DNA of 64,000 nucleotides from Sphingopyxis sp. FD7. Lineage in GTDB: Bacteria > Pseudomonadota > Alphaproteobacteria > Sphingomonadales > Sphingomonadaceae. The notes beneath the pieces are model-generated. The model was given only the letters and a program-made list of their open reading frames with translations. It made no database searches and was not told the DNA's origin. The translations under genes were made by a program, and so were the position numbers. Position 1 is the first letter of the stretch. Every line of letters begins with the position of its first letter. Shown here one piece after another: positions 18,853 to 27,428 of this stretch. Location: contig NZ_AP017898.1 in NCBI RefSeq assembly GCF_003609835.1, positions 2,542,001 through 2,606,000 on the forward strand, written 5' to 3'.

Positions 18853-20604
18853 ATGACCGAAAATCATGCCGCGTCGGCCGACACGCTCGTGCCGACCCCT
18901 ACCCTGTGCGCGCAACCGCGCCGCTTTTCGGATTTCGCCACCGTGGGCGAAGCGCTCGACTATGCCGCCGCGGGCACCCGCGGGCTCAATTTCCACGATC
19001 CGCGTGGGCGTCTGGTGCGCCCCTACCCCTATAGCGAGCTCCGCGCCGACGCGCTCGCGGCCGCCTATCGCCTGATCGCCGCGGGGGTGAAGCCCAACGA
19101 CCGAATCGCACTGATCGCCGAAACCGGCCCCGAGTTCGCCGCACTCTTTTTCGGCACCATCTATGCCGGCGCCTGGCCGGTGCCGCTGCCGCTGCCGACG
19201 AGCTTTGGCGGGCGCGACTCCTATGTCGGCCAGCTCGTCGTCCAGCTGACGAGCTGCGATCCCAAGATGCTGTTCTTCCCGCCCGAAATCGCCGCGATGG
19301 CGGCCGAGGCGGCCGAGCAGCGCGGGGTCGAACCGATCGACTGGACCAGCTTTGCCGGGCGCGCGGCCCCCGTCGCCGAGCTGCCCGAGCAGAAAACGGG
19401 CGAAACCTGCTATCTTCAGTACAGCAGCGGCTCGACCCGCTTCCCGCACGGCGTCGCGGTGACGCACGGCGCATTGCTCAACAATCTGTCGGCGCATTCG
19501 CACGGCATGAAGCTGCAGGACAGCGACCGGTGCGTGTCGTGGCTGCCCTGGTATCACGACATGGGACTCGTCGGCTGCCTGCTCTCGCCCGTCGCGAACC
19601 AGGTTTCGGTCGATTATTTGAAGACCGAGGATTTCGCCCGCCGCCCGCTCGCCTGGCTCGACCTCATCAGCCGCAACGAAGGAACGACGCTCAGCTATTC
19701 GCCGACCTTCGGCTATGACATTTGCGCGCGCCGCATTTCCAGCCAGAGCCATGTCGCCGACCGGTTCGACCTGTCGCGCTGGCGTGTCGCGGGCAATGGC
19801 GCCGACATGATCCGTCCCGACGTGATGCAGGCCTTTGTCGACGCCTTCGCCGATGCGGGATTCAAGGCGAGCGCCTTCCTGCCGAGCTACGGCCTCGCCG
19901 AAGCGACGCTGGCGGTCAGCATCATGCCGCCGGGCGAAGGCATCGTCGTCGAACTGGTCGAGGAAACCGAGCTGTCGGGCGCCGCGAACGATTCGGGCCG
20001 CCCGACGCGCTATCGCGCGATCGTCAACTGCGGCAAGGCGGTCAAGGACATGACCATCGAGGTCCGCGACGAGGCAGGCAATCCGCTCCCCGACCAGACG
20101 GTCGGCAAGGTGTGGTGCAGCGGTCCGTCGCTGATGACCGGATATTACCGCGACCCCGAAGCGACCGCGGCCTGCATGAAGGACGGCTGGCTCGACACGG
20201 GCGATATGGGTTATATGTCAAACGGTTACATCTATATCGTCGGCCGCGCCAAGGACATGATCATCATCAACGGCAAGAATCACTGGCCGCAGGACATCGA
20301 ATGGGCGGTCGAGCAATTGCCCGGCTTCAAGTCGGGCGACATCGCCGCCTTTGCGATCACCACGCCGGGCGGCGAAGAGACCCCCGCGGTGCTCGTCCAG
20401 TGCCGCACCAGCGACGATGCCGAACGCGCCGCGCTGCGCGAGACGATCCGCGAGCGCGTCCGCGCGATCACCGGCATGAACTGCCTCGTCGAACTGATCC
20501 CGCCGCGCACGCTGCCGCGCACCAGTTCGGGCAAACTCAGCCGGTCGAAGGCGCGCGCGCAATATCTGGCGGGGGAAATCCAGCCTTTTGCGATTGCGGC
20601 GTAA
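18853..20604 (+). CDS. Fatty acyl-AMP ligase
   Basis: A 583-residue adenylate-forming enzyme of the FAAL type, which activates fatty acids as acyl-adenylates and usually hands them to an acyl carrier or polyketide synthase. Visible motifs: YLQYSSGSTRFPHGV (P-loop), SWLPWYHDMGLVG (FAAL-type), PSYGLAEATL, GWLDTGDMG and the C-terminal lysine motif RTSSGKLSRSK. No acyl carrier protein or synthase gene lies nearby. The ATG is ambiguous: 18853 (GAGGG 14 bases ahead) is preferred, but 18748 and 18808 are in frame and would extend the N-terminus by 35 or 15 residues. Confidence 0.88.
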   Translation: MTENHAASADTLVPTPTLCAQPRRFSDFATVGEALDYAAAGTRGLNFHDPRGRLVRPYPYSELRADALAAAYRLIAAGVKPNDRIALIAETGPEFAALFFGTIYAGAWPVPLPLPTSFGGRDSYVGQLVVQLTSCDPKMLFFPPEIAAMAAEAAEQRGVEPIDWTSFAGRAAPVAELPEQKTGETCYLQYSSGSTRFPHGVAVTHGALLNNLSAHSHGMKLQDSDRCVSWLPWYHDMGLVGCLLSPVANQVSVDYLKTEDFARRPLAWLDLISRNEGTTLSYSPTFGYDICARRISSQSHVADRFDLSRWRVAGNGADMIRPDVMQAFVDAFADAGFKASAFLPSYGLAEATLAVSIMPPGEGIVVELVEETELSGAANDSGRPTRYRAIVNCGKAVKDMTIEVRDEAGNPLPDQTVGKVWCSGPSLMTGYYRDPEATAACMKDGWLDTGDMGYMSNGYIYIVGRAKDMIIINGKNHWPQDIEWAVEQLPGFKSGDIAAFAITTPGGEETPAVLVQCRTSDDAERAALRETIRERVRAITGMNCLVELIPPRTLPRTSSGKLSRSKARAQYLAGEIQPFAIAA

Positions 20605-20619
20605 GGGCGGGAAACGCTG

Positions 20620-20705
20620 TTGACGCCCGAATGCTGACCTCAATGCCATCGTCATCCCGGCGAAGGCCGGGATGACGAATAAGCGAAAGTCGGGAATCCA
20701 CCTCC
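20620..20705. repeat. Shortened REP-containing element, copy 3
   Basis: A 28-bp palindromic core (20650-20677, CGTCATCCCGGCGAAGGCCG then GGATGACG) has the same flanks as the long elements at 12778 and 52409: CTCAATGCCAT to the left and AATAAGCGAAAGTCGGGAAT then CCACC to the right. The middle loop with the second palindrome half is deleted. Confidence 0.75.
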
Positions 20706-20779
20706 AAAACCCGTCATTTCCACGCAATCCTCCATCCAGTCCCCGCGCGGCACAGAAATTCGCCACGCCGCAGCGCGAT

Positions 20780-20797
20780 GGTTACCTTCGGGTAACC
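20780..20797 (+). promoter_or_regulatory. UUCG-tetraloop hairpin before the GGDEF-EAL start
   Basis: GGTTACC-TTCG-GGTAACC is a perfect 7-bp stem with a C(UUCG)G tetraloop, ending 21 bases before the GTG start. There is no T-run. It could shape translation or mRNA stability of the cyclic-di-GMP enzyme, or be a protein-binding palindrome. Confidence 0.4.
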
Positions 20798-20818
20798 CGC
20801 ACCCGTTAAACCGGCCGG

Positions 20819-23173
20819 GTGAAAAGCCTGCCGACCGATCCGACTGCCGCCGACGTCATACCCGCGCGCACCCTGCTGGGGCTGGGGCCGCGGGGTCAGG
20901 ATCTCGGCAACCTCCGTCAGCTCCAACTCGCGCCGCTTCGTGGCCGCGGCGCGCTGCGGCTCAGCATGGGGCTCGGCATGGCGCTCGTCGCCTTTGTGAC
21001 GATGCTTCACCATGTCGCGCTGCCGGTCGCCGGCGGCTGGCTCGGTGCATCGCTTTTCTTCAGCCTCTGGTCGTGGCGCCGGTTTCGCGGTCTGCCGCTC
21101 GGCGATCCCAAGCTGCCGGGGAGCGTCGAATACCGGCTGTGCAATCGCCACGCGCTTTATTCGGCGCTGCTCTGGGGGGCGCCCTTCTGGCTTCAGGGGC
21201 TCACCCCCGGCATCGACCATATCCTGTCGATGTGGACGATCGCGGTGCTGATGATGCTCACGCTGGCGATCGTCGCGCACAGCGTTCCGCTGGCCTGCAC
21301 CCTGTTCATCATGCCCGTTTCGCTGTCCGCGGCGGCGGCGCTCGGATTGGCCGGGGCGCCGGAAATCGGCGCGGTCACGCTTGTCGCAGGCATTCTGCTT
21401 TCGGGCTTCTGCGTCCGTTTTGCGCAAATCCACATCCGTTCGCGCCGCGCCGAGGAGACGCTGCACGAAAAGAGCGAAACGGTCAGCCTGCTGCTGCGCG
21501 AGTTCGAGGAAACCTCGGCCGACTGGCTGTGGCAGACCGACAGCAACCGCCGCCTCGTCCATGTTTCGCCGCGCCTCGCCTATGCGCTCGGCAGCAGCGC
21601 CGACCGGCTCGAAGGCGTGCCGCTGCTCCAGGCGCTGTCGGGCGATGCGTGGGACACCGGACTGTTCCCCAAGAGCCTGCACGACATGGCCGAACGGATG
21701 AAGCGGCGCGAAAGCTTCTCGAACCTGATCGTGCCGGTGTCGATCGGTGGCCGCCCGCGCTGGTGGGAATTGTCGGCGTCGCCGCGCCTCGACGAATCGG
21801 GCAAGTTCCTCGGCTTTCGCGGGGTCGGGTCCGACGTCACCGAACAGCGCGCAACCGCCGAACAGATTGCAAGAATGGCGCGCTTCGACAATCTTACGGG
21901 CCTGCCCAACCGGCTCAGCCTCAACGAGGATCTGGCCCGCGCGCTCGCCCGCGCCGTCGAGGCCAAATCGCGCTGCGCCCTGCTGATGATCGACCTCGAT
22001 CGCTTCAAGGCGGTCAACGATACGCTGGGCCACCCCGTCGGCGACAAATTGCTGGCGCAGGTCGCGGCGCGGCTGAAGGCCTTGATGGAGCGCGGCATGA
22101 CCTGCGGCCGCCTCGGCGGCGACGAATTTGCCGTTGTGCTCCACAATGTCGCCTCCGGCGCGGCCGCCGAAGACCTCGCGCAGCGGATCATCGCGACGAT
22201 CAGCCGGCCCTATGTCGTCGACAATCACCAGCTGTTCGTCGGCGCCAGCGTCGGTTATGCGATCGGCCCGACCGACGGCGCGACGGTCGAGACGCTGACG
22301 CGCAACGCCGACCTTGCGCTTTATAAATCAAAGGATCGCGGCGGGAATGTCGTCGCCGCCTATGTCGCCTCGCTCCACGCCCAGGCCGAGGAACGGCGCG
22401 TCATGGAACAGGAATTGCGCGGCGCGCTCGAACGCGGCGAGTTCGAGCTTTATTACCAGCCCGTCGTCACCGCCGCCGACGGTACGCTCAATGGATTCGA
22501 GGCGCTGCTCCGCTGGACCAACCAGAAGCTCGGCAATGTCTCGCCGGGCCGTTTCATCCCGCTCGCCGAGGATGCGCGCCTCATCTCGCCGATCGGTGAA
22601 TGGGTGCTGCGCACCGCATGCCGCGAGGCGATGAAATGGCCGTCGAACCTGAAGGTCGCGATCAACGTGTCGGCCGACCAGCTCACCGACCCCAGCTTCG
22701 CGTCGGTCGTCGTCTCGGCACTCGCGCAGAGCGGACTCCCGCCGCAAAGGCTGGAGATCGAGGTTACCGAAAGCGTCTTCCTGCGCGACGGCGGGGGCGC
22801 CGCGCAATTGCTCGACCAGCTCATCGCGCTCGGCATCCGCCTGTCGCTCGACGATTTCGGCACCGGCTATTCGTCGCTCGGCTATTTGCGCAAGACGCAA
22901 TTCTCGACGATCAAGGTCGACCGCAGCTTCGTCGTCGGCGCCGCCAAGGGCAGCATCGAATCGATCGCGATCATCCGCGCCGTCGTCGCGCTCGCCGACA
23001 GCCTCGGCATGTCGACCACCGCCGAGGGCGCCGAAACCGAACTGGAGGTCGAAACGCTGCGCAGCTTCGGCTGCTCGAACATCCAGGGCTATTATTACGG
23101 GCGCCCGATGCCCGCGAGCGACGTGCTGACGCTGTTCCGCCGCCCCGACGATGTGGCGACGGCTGCGGCGTAA
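20819..23173 (+). CDS. Membrane PAS-GGDEF-EAL cyclic-di-GMP enzyme
   Basis: A 784-residue protein. Five or so transmembrane segments lie at about 45-205, then a PAS domain (about 225-350), GGDEF (about 355-515) and EAL (about 530-780). The GGDEF motif is intact (RLGGDEFAVVL), but the usual RxxD inhibitory site is replaced by ERGM. The EAL domain has EALLRW, NVSADQL, EVTESVF, DDFGTGYSSLGYL and AEGAET, so phosphodiesterase activity is likely. It could make, break or sense cyclic-di-GMP. The GTG start lacks a good ribosome site; another in-frame ATG is at 20969. Confidence 0.88.
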   Translation: MKSLPTDPTAADVIPARTLLGLGPRGQDLGNLRQLQLAPLRGRGALRLSMGLGMALVAFVTMLHHVALPVAGGWLGASLFFSLWSWRRFRGLPLGDPKLPGSVEYRLCNRHALYSALLWGAPFWLQGLTPGIDHILSMWTIAVLMMLTLAIVAHSVPLACTLFIMPVSLSAAAALGLAGAPEIGAVTLVAGILLSGFCVRFAQIHIRSRRAEETLHEKSETVSLLLREFEETSADWLWQTDSNRRLVHVSPRLAYALGSSADRLEGVPLLQALSGDAWDTGLFPKSLHDMAERMKRRESFSNLIVPVSIGGRPRWWELSASPRLDESGKFLGFRGVGSDVTEQRATAEQIARMARFDNLTGLPNRLSLNEDLARALARAVEAKSRCALLMIDLDRFKAVNDTLGHPVGDKLLAQVAARLKALMERGMTCGRLGGDEFAVVLHNVASGAAAEDLAQRIIATISRPYVVDNHQLFVGASVGYAIGPTDGATVETLTRNADLALYKSKDRGGNVVAAYVASLHAQAEERRVMEQELRGALERGEFELYYQPVVTAADGTLNGFEALLRWTNQKLGNVSPGRFIPLAEDARLISPIGEWVLRTACREAMKWPSNLKVAINVSADQLTDPSFASVVVSALAQSGLPPQRLEIEVTESVFLRDGGGAAQLLDQLIALGIRLSLDDFGTGYSSLGYLRKTQFSTIKVDRSFVVGAAKGSIESIAIIRAVVALADSLGMSTTAEGAETELEVETLRSFGCSNIQGYYYGRPMPASDVLTLFRRPDDVATAAA

Positions 23174-23180
23174 CGACCGT

Positions 23181-23203
23181 CGCCCCCGGCGAAGGCGGGG
23201 GCG
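23181..23203 (+). other. GC-rich hairpin after the GGDEF-EAL gene
   Basis: CGCCCCCG and CGGGGGCG form an 8-bp stem around a 7-base loop, 7 bases after the stop. No T-run follows, so termination would need another factor. The rest of the 203-base gap to the CHAP gene shows nothing else. Confidence 0.45.
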
Positions 23204-23376
23204 AAAGAAGAGCGGCGCGGCCAGCCGAATAGCGCGCACGACGAATCGAGTGCCTGAACAAGAGGTTCCGCCGTCCGCCGCATCGGTGGCGCGGCTCGTC
23301 GCTGGACGGGTGGTGAATGCCGCCCGGCGTGGCAAAGACGCTCCCACGCTTGAAAACAAGCCGGGGGTCGCATTCC

Positions 23377-23961
23377 ATGTTCCAACGCCGCTTTCTGCCT
23401 GCCGCGCTTGCGTCGCTGCTGACGCTTGCCGGGCTGCTCGCCAGCGTCCCCGCCGCGGCCAGATCCTATTTGCAATGCGTCCCCTTCGCACGCGCCGAAT
23501 CGGGCGTCGACATTCGCGGCAATGCCAAGACCTGGTGGGCGCAGGCGGCGGGCAGCTATGCGCGCGGCAACGAACCGCGGCTGGGCGCCGTCATGGCCTT
23601 TGCGGGCACGCGCGGGATGCCGATGGGCCATGTCGCGGTGGTCAAAAAAATCGTCAGCGACCGCGAAATCCTGATCGACCATGCGAACTGGTCGCCGATC
23701 AACGGCCGCCGCGGCCAGATCGAACGCGGCGTGCGCGTCGTCGACGTCAGCGATGCCGGCGACTGGAGCCTGGTGCGCGTCTGGTACGCCCCGATCGGCG
23801 ACCTCGGCCTGCGCGCCAATCCGGTGCAGGGTTTCATCTACGCCGACGGCGAACCGGGCGGCGCAAATCCGGCGCCGAGCTTCGAGGCGCCGGTCTGGGC
23901 ACAACAGGACTGGAAACCCGGCAACGGCCTCGAGGTCGTTGCCGCCTCGCTCGGCAACTGA
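23377..23961 (+). CDS. Secreted CHAP-domain amidase
   Basis: A 194-residue protein with a signal peptide (residues 1-28, AAA-R) and a CHAP domain (NlpC/P60-like cysteine peptidase or amidase fold). The catalytic cysteine is in YLQCVPFAR and the histidine in GMPMGHVAVV; LIDHANWSP gives the third polar position. Members cut peptide cross-links or amide bonds in peptidoglycan. It is preceded by a GGGGGTCG-type ribosome site. It stands alone, 203 bases after the cyclic-di-GMP gene. Confidence 0.87.
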   Translation: MFQRRFLPAALASLLTLAGLLASVPAAARSYLQCVPFARAESGVDIRGNAKTWWAQAAGSYARGNEPRLGAVMAFAGTRGMPMGHVAVVKKIVSDREILIDHANWSPINGRRGQIERGVRVVDVSDAGDWSLVRVWYAPIGDLGLRANPVQGFIYADGEPGGANPAPSFEAPVWAQQDWKPGNGLEVVAASLGN

Positions 23962-24103
23962 GCCTACCCCCCACCTCCAAGGGCTCGACGAGCGACAAAG
24001 CCACTCGGGGCGGCCCGCCGCTCCGGGTGGTTTCTGTTTTGGGGCGCCGAAAGGGCACGAAACGGCTCAGTCGGCGCTTATCTGCTTACCATGTTGAGCC
24101 CCT

Positions 24104-24196
24104 CGTCATTGCGAGGAGCGTAGCGACGAAGCAATCTCCAGCCACCGATCGTGCGTGACGATAGCTGGAGATTGCTTCGCTGCGCTCGCAATGACG
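24104..24196. repeat. Inverted repeat of the GTCATTGCGAGGAGCG family, copy 1
   Basis: The left arm CGTCATTGCGAGGAGCGTAG continues to GACGAAGCAATCTCCAGCCA. The right arm is its complement (TGGAGATTGCTTCGCTGCGC then TCGCAATGACG) after a variable centre. A near-identical element is at 54300-54395 and a minimal one at 57751-57779. Confidence 0.85.
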
Positions 24197-24228
24197 ACTT
24201 CGGATGCGAGCGGAGGATGCGTCGCTGA

Positions 24229-24498
24229 TCAGTCGGCGACCGGCGCGTCGCCCTCGCCCGCCACATCCTCGAACCACGCCTCGACCTCGCCCGACAGCTT
24301 GATCGTCATCGGCTGGCCGAAGCGATCCTTCGATTTCCCCGCGGCAACGCGGATCCAGCCTTCGGAGATGCAATACTCCTCGACGTCGGTGCGTTCCTTG
24401 CCCTTGAAGCGGATACCGATGCCACGTTGCAGCACCTCCAGGTCGAAATGGGGCGAGCGCGGATTGGTCGACATGCGGTCGGGCGGCGTATCGGTCAT
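24229..24498 (-). CDS. DUF3297 family protein
   Basis: An 89-residue cytosolic protein matching DUF3297, with RGIGIRFKGKERTDVEEYCI, SEGWIRVAAGKSKDRFG and the final TIKLSGEVEAWFED. It probably folds as a small beta-rich domain; function is unknown. The start ATG 24498 fits the family N-terminus MTDTPPDRMSTNPRSPHFD and has GGGAAAATTG ahead; another ATG lies five codons upstream. Confidence 0.85.
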   Translation of the reverse strand: MTDTPPDRMSTNPRSPHFDLEVLQRGIGIRFKGKERTDVEEYCISEGWIRVAAGKSKDRFGQPMTIKLSGEVEAWFEDVAGEGDAPVAD

Positions 24499-24834
24499 GG
24501 ACAATTTTCCCATAAAATGATGCGCGGCCCTAGCGGGCGCACCCCCGCTTCGTCAATCGAAAGGCCGGTCGGGACGGATAGCGCCGCGCCACCTTTCGCT
24601 CCGGTCGATTCGCTGGGTCGATTCGCAGCCCCGAAGCGTGTGAACGACCAAAGAAAGCAAGTAAGTTTATAGTTAATGTCGCAAGATATTTTATCCGGTT
24701 TTGCACGATGATCTGGCAATTTACTTGTTTACCATCCTCGACATGTTCAAGAATTATCAAGATTTTATGGAACCTTTTCATTCAAGCGTGAATATCGCGG
24801 TCAGGGACCAGATCATGTACGAAGGGGAAGTGTC
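24499..24834. other. AT-rich intergenic region before the collagen-like gene
   Basis: A 336-base gap between divergent genes. Roughly 24640-24810 is visibly AT-rich (for example AAGTAAGTTTATAGTTAATG, AAGATATTTTATCCGG, CAAGATTTTATGGAACC) against a GC-rich background. It probably contains the promoters of both genes. A good ribosome site, AAGGGGAAGTGTC, ends it. No gene, repeat or clear operator was found. Confidence 0.5.
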
Positions 24835-25782
24835 ATGCCTTTGTCCTGTCTCAAAATCCGCTCGGCTCATCTTGTTCTTTTGCCCGCCTGCCTCGTGTTG
24901 GCGGCATGCGAATCCTCGGGCAGTTACCGCGTCGGCAGTGTCGGCCCTGCCGGGCCTGCGGGGCCCGTCGGCGCCACCGGACCGGCCGGTCCCGCCGGAC
25001 CAGCCGGTCCCGCCGGTCCCGCCGGTCCCGCAGGCCCGGCTGGCGGAGCGCTCGGTCTCGGCGATGCCGGCGCCCTGGCGGTGGGGGGGCTCGTCGGGCC
25101 ATCGGGAATCGCCGGCACCGGCCTTCTCGCCAACACCGGCGATCCAGCGAACGTCAATCCCGTGATCGGCGGCGTGCTCGTCAAGTCGGGCAGTCTCGTT
25201 AATGTCGTTGCCGACAAGGGCCTGCTGCTCGCGAGCGCAGTCGACAGCCGGCTTCCCGGCGACGCCAATCTCGTCGGCACGGTCGTCGGCGTCGTCAAAA
25301 GCACCGGCGTTGCGCTTGTCCAGACCGGAAACGGACAGCAATATCTGGTTGACGGCCTTACCGCCGCGCCGGGCGAGCTGATCACCGCGACGATTGGCAA
25401 GGCCACCGCACTCGGCAGCCCCGACGCCTCGCCGCTGATCGGCGCGAGCATCCTGTCCCCGGGCCAACAGAACGGCAGCCTGCTGACCGTCGGCGTCGGC
25501 TCGGGCGGGCAGCTCGTCACCGTGCAGCCCGGCACGGGGGGCAATCTGCTCGGCGGCGTCACCGCTGGGCTGACCGGCGGCGCAAACGGGTCGCCTGCCG
25601 CCACGCCCGTTGCGCTGGTCGGCAATGTCGTCTCGACCGCGACCGGCGCGCTGGCGCAGGTCGGCGGTGGCACCACGGGCGGCGACGGCAAGGGCGGCAA
25701 TGCCGTAACCGGCGTGGTCCAGGGTGTTACCGGCACCGTCGGTGGAGTTCTTGGTGGGCTGAAACCCAAGGGTGGCGACTGA
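24835..25782 (+). CDS. Collagen-like repeat lipoprotein
   Basis: A 315-residue protein with a lipoprotein signal (lipobox LAAC, about Cys26), a short linker and a collagen-like Gly-X-Y run (about residues 37-71; mostly Gly-Pro-Ala triplets, with single GPV and GAT). It is followed by a glycine/valine/alanine-rich region of about 240 residues resembling repeated beta-strand segments (VNVVADKGLLLASAV, LVGTVVGVVKSTG). Bacterial collagen-like runs can form stable triple helices and often occur in surface stalks. The DNA of the run (24943-25047) is a near-perfect 9-bp repeat and could change length by slippage. It shares an operon with the TpsB gene 11 bases downstream. Confidence 0.82.
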   Translation: MPLSCLKIRSAHLVLLPACLVLAACESSGSYRVGSVGPAGPAGPVGATGPAGPAGPAGPAGPAGPAGPAGGALGLGDAGALAVGGLVGPSGIAGTGLLANTGDPANVNPVIGGVLVKSGSLVNVVADKGLLLASAVDSRLPGDANLVGTVVGVVKSTGVALVQTGNGQQYLVDGLTAAPGELITATIGKATALGSPDASPLIGASILSPGQQNGSLLTVGVGSGGQLVTVQPGTGGNLLGGVTAGLTGGANGSPAATPVALVGNVVSTATGALAQVGGGTTGGDGKGGNAVTGVVQGVTGTVGGVLGGLKPKGGD

Positions 25783-25793
25783 GAAGCTCCGCG

Positions 25794-27428
25794 ATGCGTC
25801 GCTTGCGCACCGCCGGCGTCGCGACGGTGATGGGGGCCTGGCTCCTGCCCGTCGCGGCGCTCGCCGCCCAGCCCGCCGCGGCGCCGCTCGATGGGCGCCC
25901 CCCGCTAGCTCCTGATCGCAGCCGCGATCCGCTGCCCGATCCCGCGCCGCGCGACGTCGCGCTCGGCACGGTCGAACTCGGCGCTCGCCCCGATGTCACG
26001 ATCCGCGAAATCCGTTTCGTGGGCGCCGGCGTGCCCGCCAACGTGGCCCGCGCGGCGCAGCGCTTCGTCGGGCGCCGCGCATCGGCCGACAATCTGGCAA
26101 AGCTCGCGGCGGCGATGACCCGCGCCTACAACCGGTCGAGCGTCGCGCTCTTCACACTGGTCATCCCCGAACAGGATCTGTCGGACGGGATCGTCACCGT
26201 CGCCTCGGCCGAAGGCTATATCGGCTCGGTCACGCTGAGCGGCGAAAGCGAAAGCGGCCCCGCGCCGCTCATCGCGCGCATGGCCGCGCCACTGACCGCC
26301 GAACGTCCGCTGCCGCGCGCGCAATTCGAGCGCGCGCTTGGCAACATCGCCGATATCCCCGGCGTCGCCGTCACGCCCAGGCTGGCGCTCGGCGGCGAGC
26401 AGGGCGCGGTGGCGCTCGACCTCGCCGTCGATGCAAAAAGACCCACGCTCGGCCTCGGTTTCACCACGCGCACCAGTCGTTTCGCCAACGACGGCATCGT
26501 GGATGCCAATGCGCGCGGCACCAGCCTGTTGCGCAGCGGCGACGAAACGCGGCTCAGCGGCGCGGCGGCCGTCAACTTCCGTTCACTTCTCTACCTTGCC
26601 GCCCGCCATTCGACCCCGCTGGGCGCGGGCGGCACGCGCGCCGAGCTGTCGGGCGCGGCGCTACGCACCCGGCCCGAAGGGCTGGCGGTCGACGGTGAAG
26701 CCTGGAGCGCGGGCTTTGCCCTCACCCATCCGGTCGTTCGCGCCGCGCGGCGCAATCTCGTCGCGGTCATCCGCGTCGATTATCTCGATTCCAAAAATGC
26801 TCTGTTCGGGTCGACAATCGCGGCCGAAAAAAGCTGGATCGCGGGCGGCAGCCTGGCCTTTCGCCTGTCCGAGGACCGCACCGCGGTTGGCGCGCGTATC
26901 GGTGTGGCCAAGGGGCTCGACATCGCTGGCGCGCGCGTCGATCCGGCGATCGGAGAGGTCGGTTTCGCCTATGCCGACGTCGGCGTCGAGGCGAACCAGT
27001 CGTTCGGGAAAGCGGTTATCGCACGCATCGCCGCGACAGGACGCTGGTCGCGCGACCGTCTGCCCGCCGCGCAACGCTTCAGCGTCGGCGGCGCCACATT
27101 TGGCCGTGCGTTCGACGACGGGCTGGTCAGCGGCGATCGCGGCTATGCGGCATTTGGCGAACTCGCGTTGCGCCCAATTCAAAACGGCCGAATGGCGAAG
27201 AGCGAAATCTATGCCTTTGCCGATTATGCGGACGTCCGGCTCGCCGCGCGCGCGTCGACGTCGGCAGCAGCCTTCCGGCTCGGCAGCTGGGGCGGCGGCC
27301 TTCGGCTCTCCTACGCCGACAATGCCACCATCGGGCTTGAGCTGGCTGACGCCTGGAAACAGCCGGTGCCGGGTTTCGGACAGGACTTGCGCGTCGCGCT
27401 CAGCTGGAAATTGTCGATCCGCCCCTGA
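25794..27428 (+). CDS. TpsB-type outer-membrane transporter (ShlB/FhaC/HecB family)
   Basis: A 544-residue protein with a signal peptide (AALA-AQ), a proline-rich linker, a POTRA domain (about 65-145: VTIREIRFVGAGVPANVARA to IPEQDLSDGIVTVASAEGYI) and a 16-strand beta-barrel. The FhaC-family barrel signature is visible near residue 430 as RFSVGGATFGRAFDDGLVSG DRG. Family members export a large TpsA protein through the outer membrane in two-partner secretion. No TpsA with a TPS domain is in the window; the only partner is the collagen-like lipoprotein just upstream. Its 3' end overlaps the hemerythrin gene by 29 bases. Confidence 0.88.
   Translation: MRRLRTAGVATVMGAWLLPVAALAAQPAAAPLDGRPPLAPDRSRDPLPDPAPRDVALGTVELGARPDVTIREIRFVGAGVPANVARAAQRFVGRRASADNLAKLAAAMTRAYNRSSVALFTLVIPEQDLSDGIVTVASAEGYIGSVTLSGESESGPAPLIARMAAPLTAERPLPRAQFERALGNIADIPGVAVTPRLALGGEQGAVALDLAVDAKRPTLGLGFTTRTSRFANDGIVDANARGTSLLRSGDETRLSGAAAVNFRSLLYLAARHSTPLGAGGTRAELSGAALRTRPEGLAVDGEAWSAGFALTHPVVRAARRNLVAVIRVDYLDSKNALFGSTIAAEKSWIAGGSLAFRLSEDRTAVGARIGVAKGLDIAGARVDPAIGEVGFAYADVGVEANQSFGKAVIARIAATGRWSRDRLPAAQRFSVGGATFGRAFDDGLVSGDRGYAAFGELALRPIQNGRMAKSEIYAFADYADVRLAARASTSAAAFRLGSWGGGLRLSYADNATIGLELADAWKQPVPGFGQDLRVALSWKLSIRP

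Noticed and set aside
24104..24196. Insertion sequence ends
   Set aside because: The paired arms are short, repeated elsewhere and enclose no transposase; treated as a palindromic repeat.
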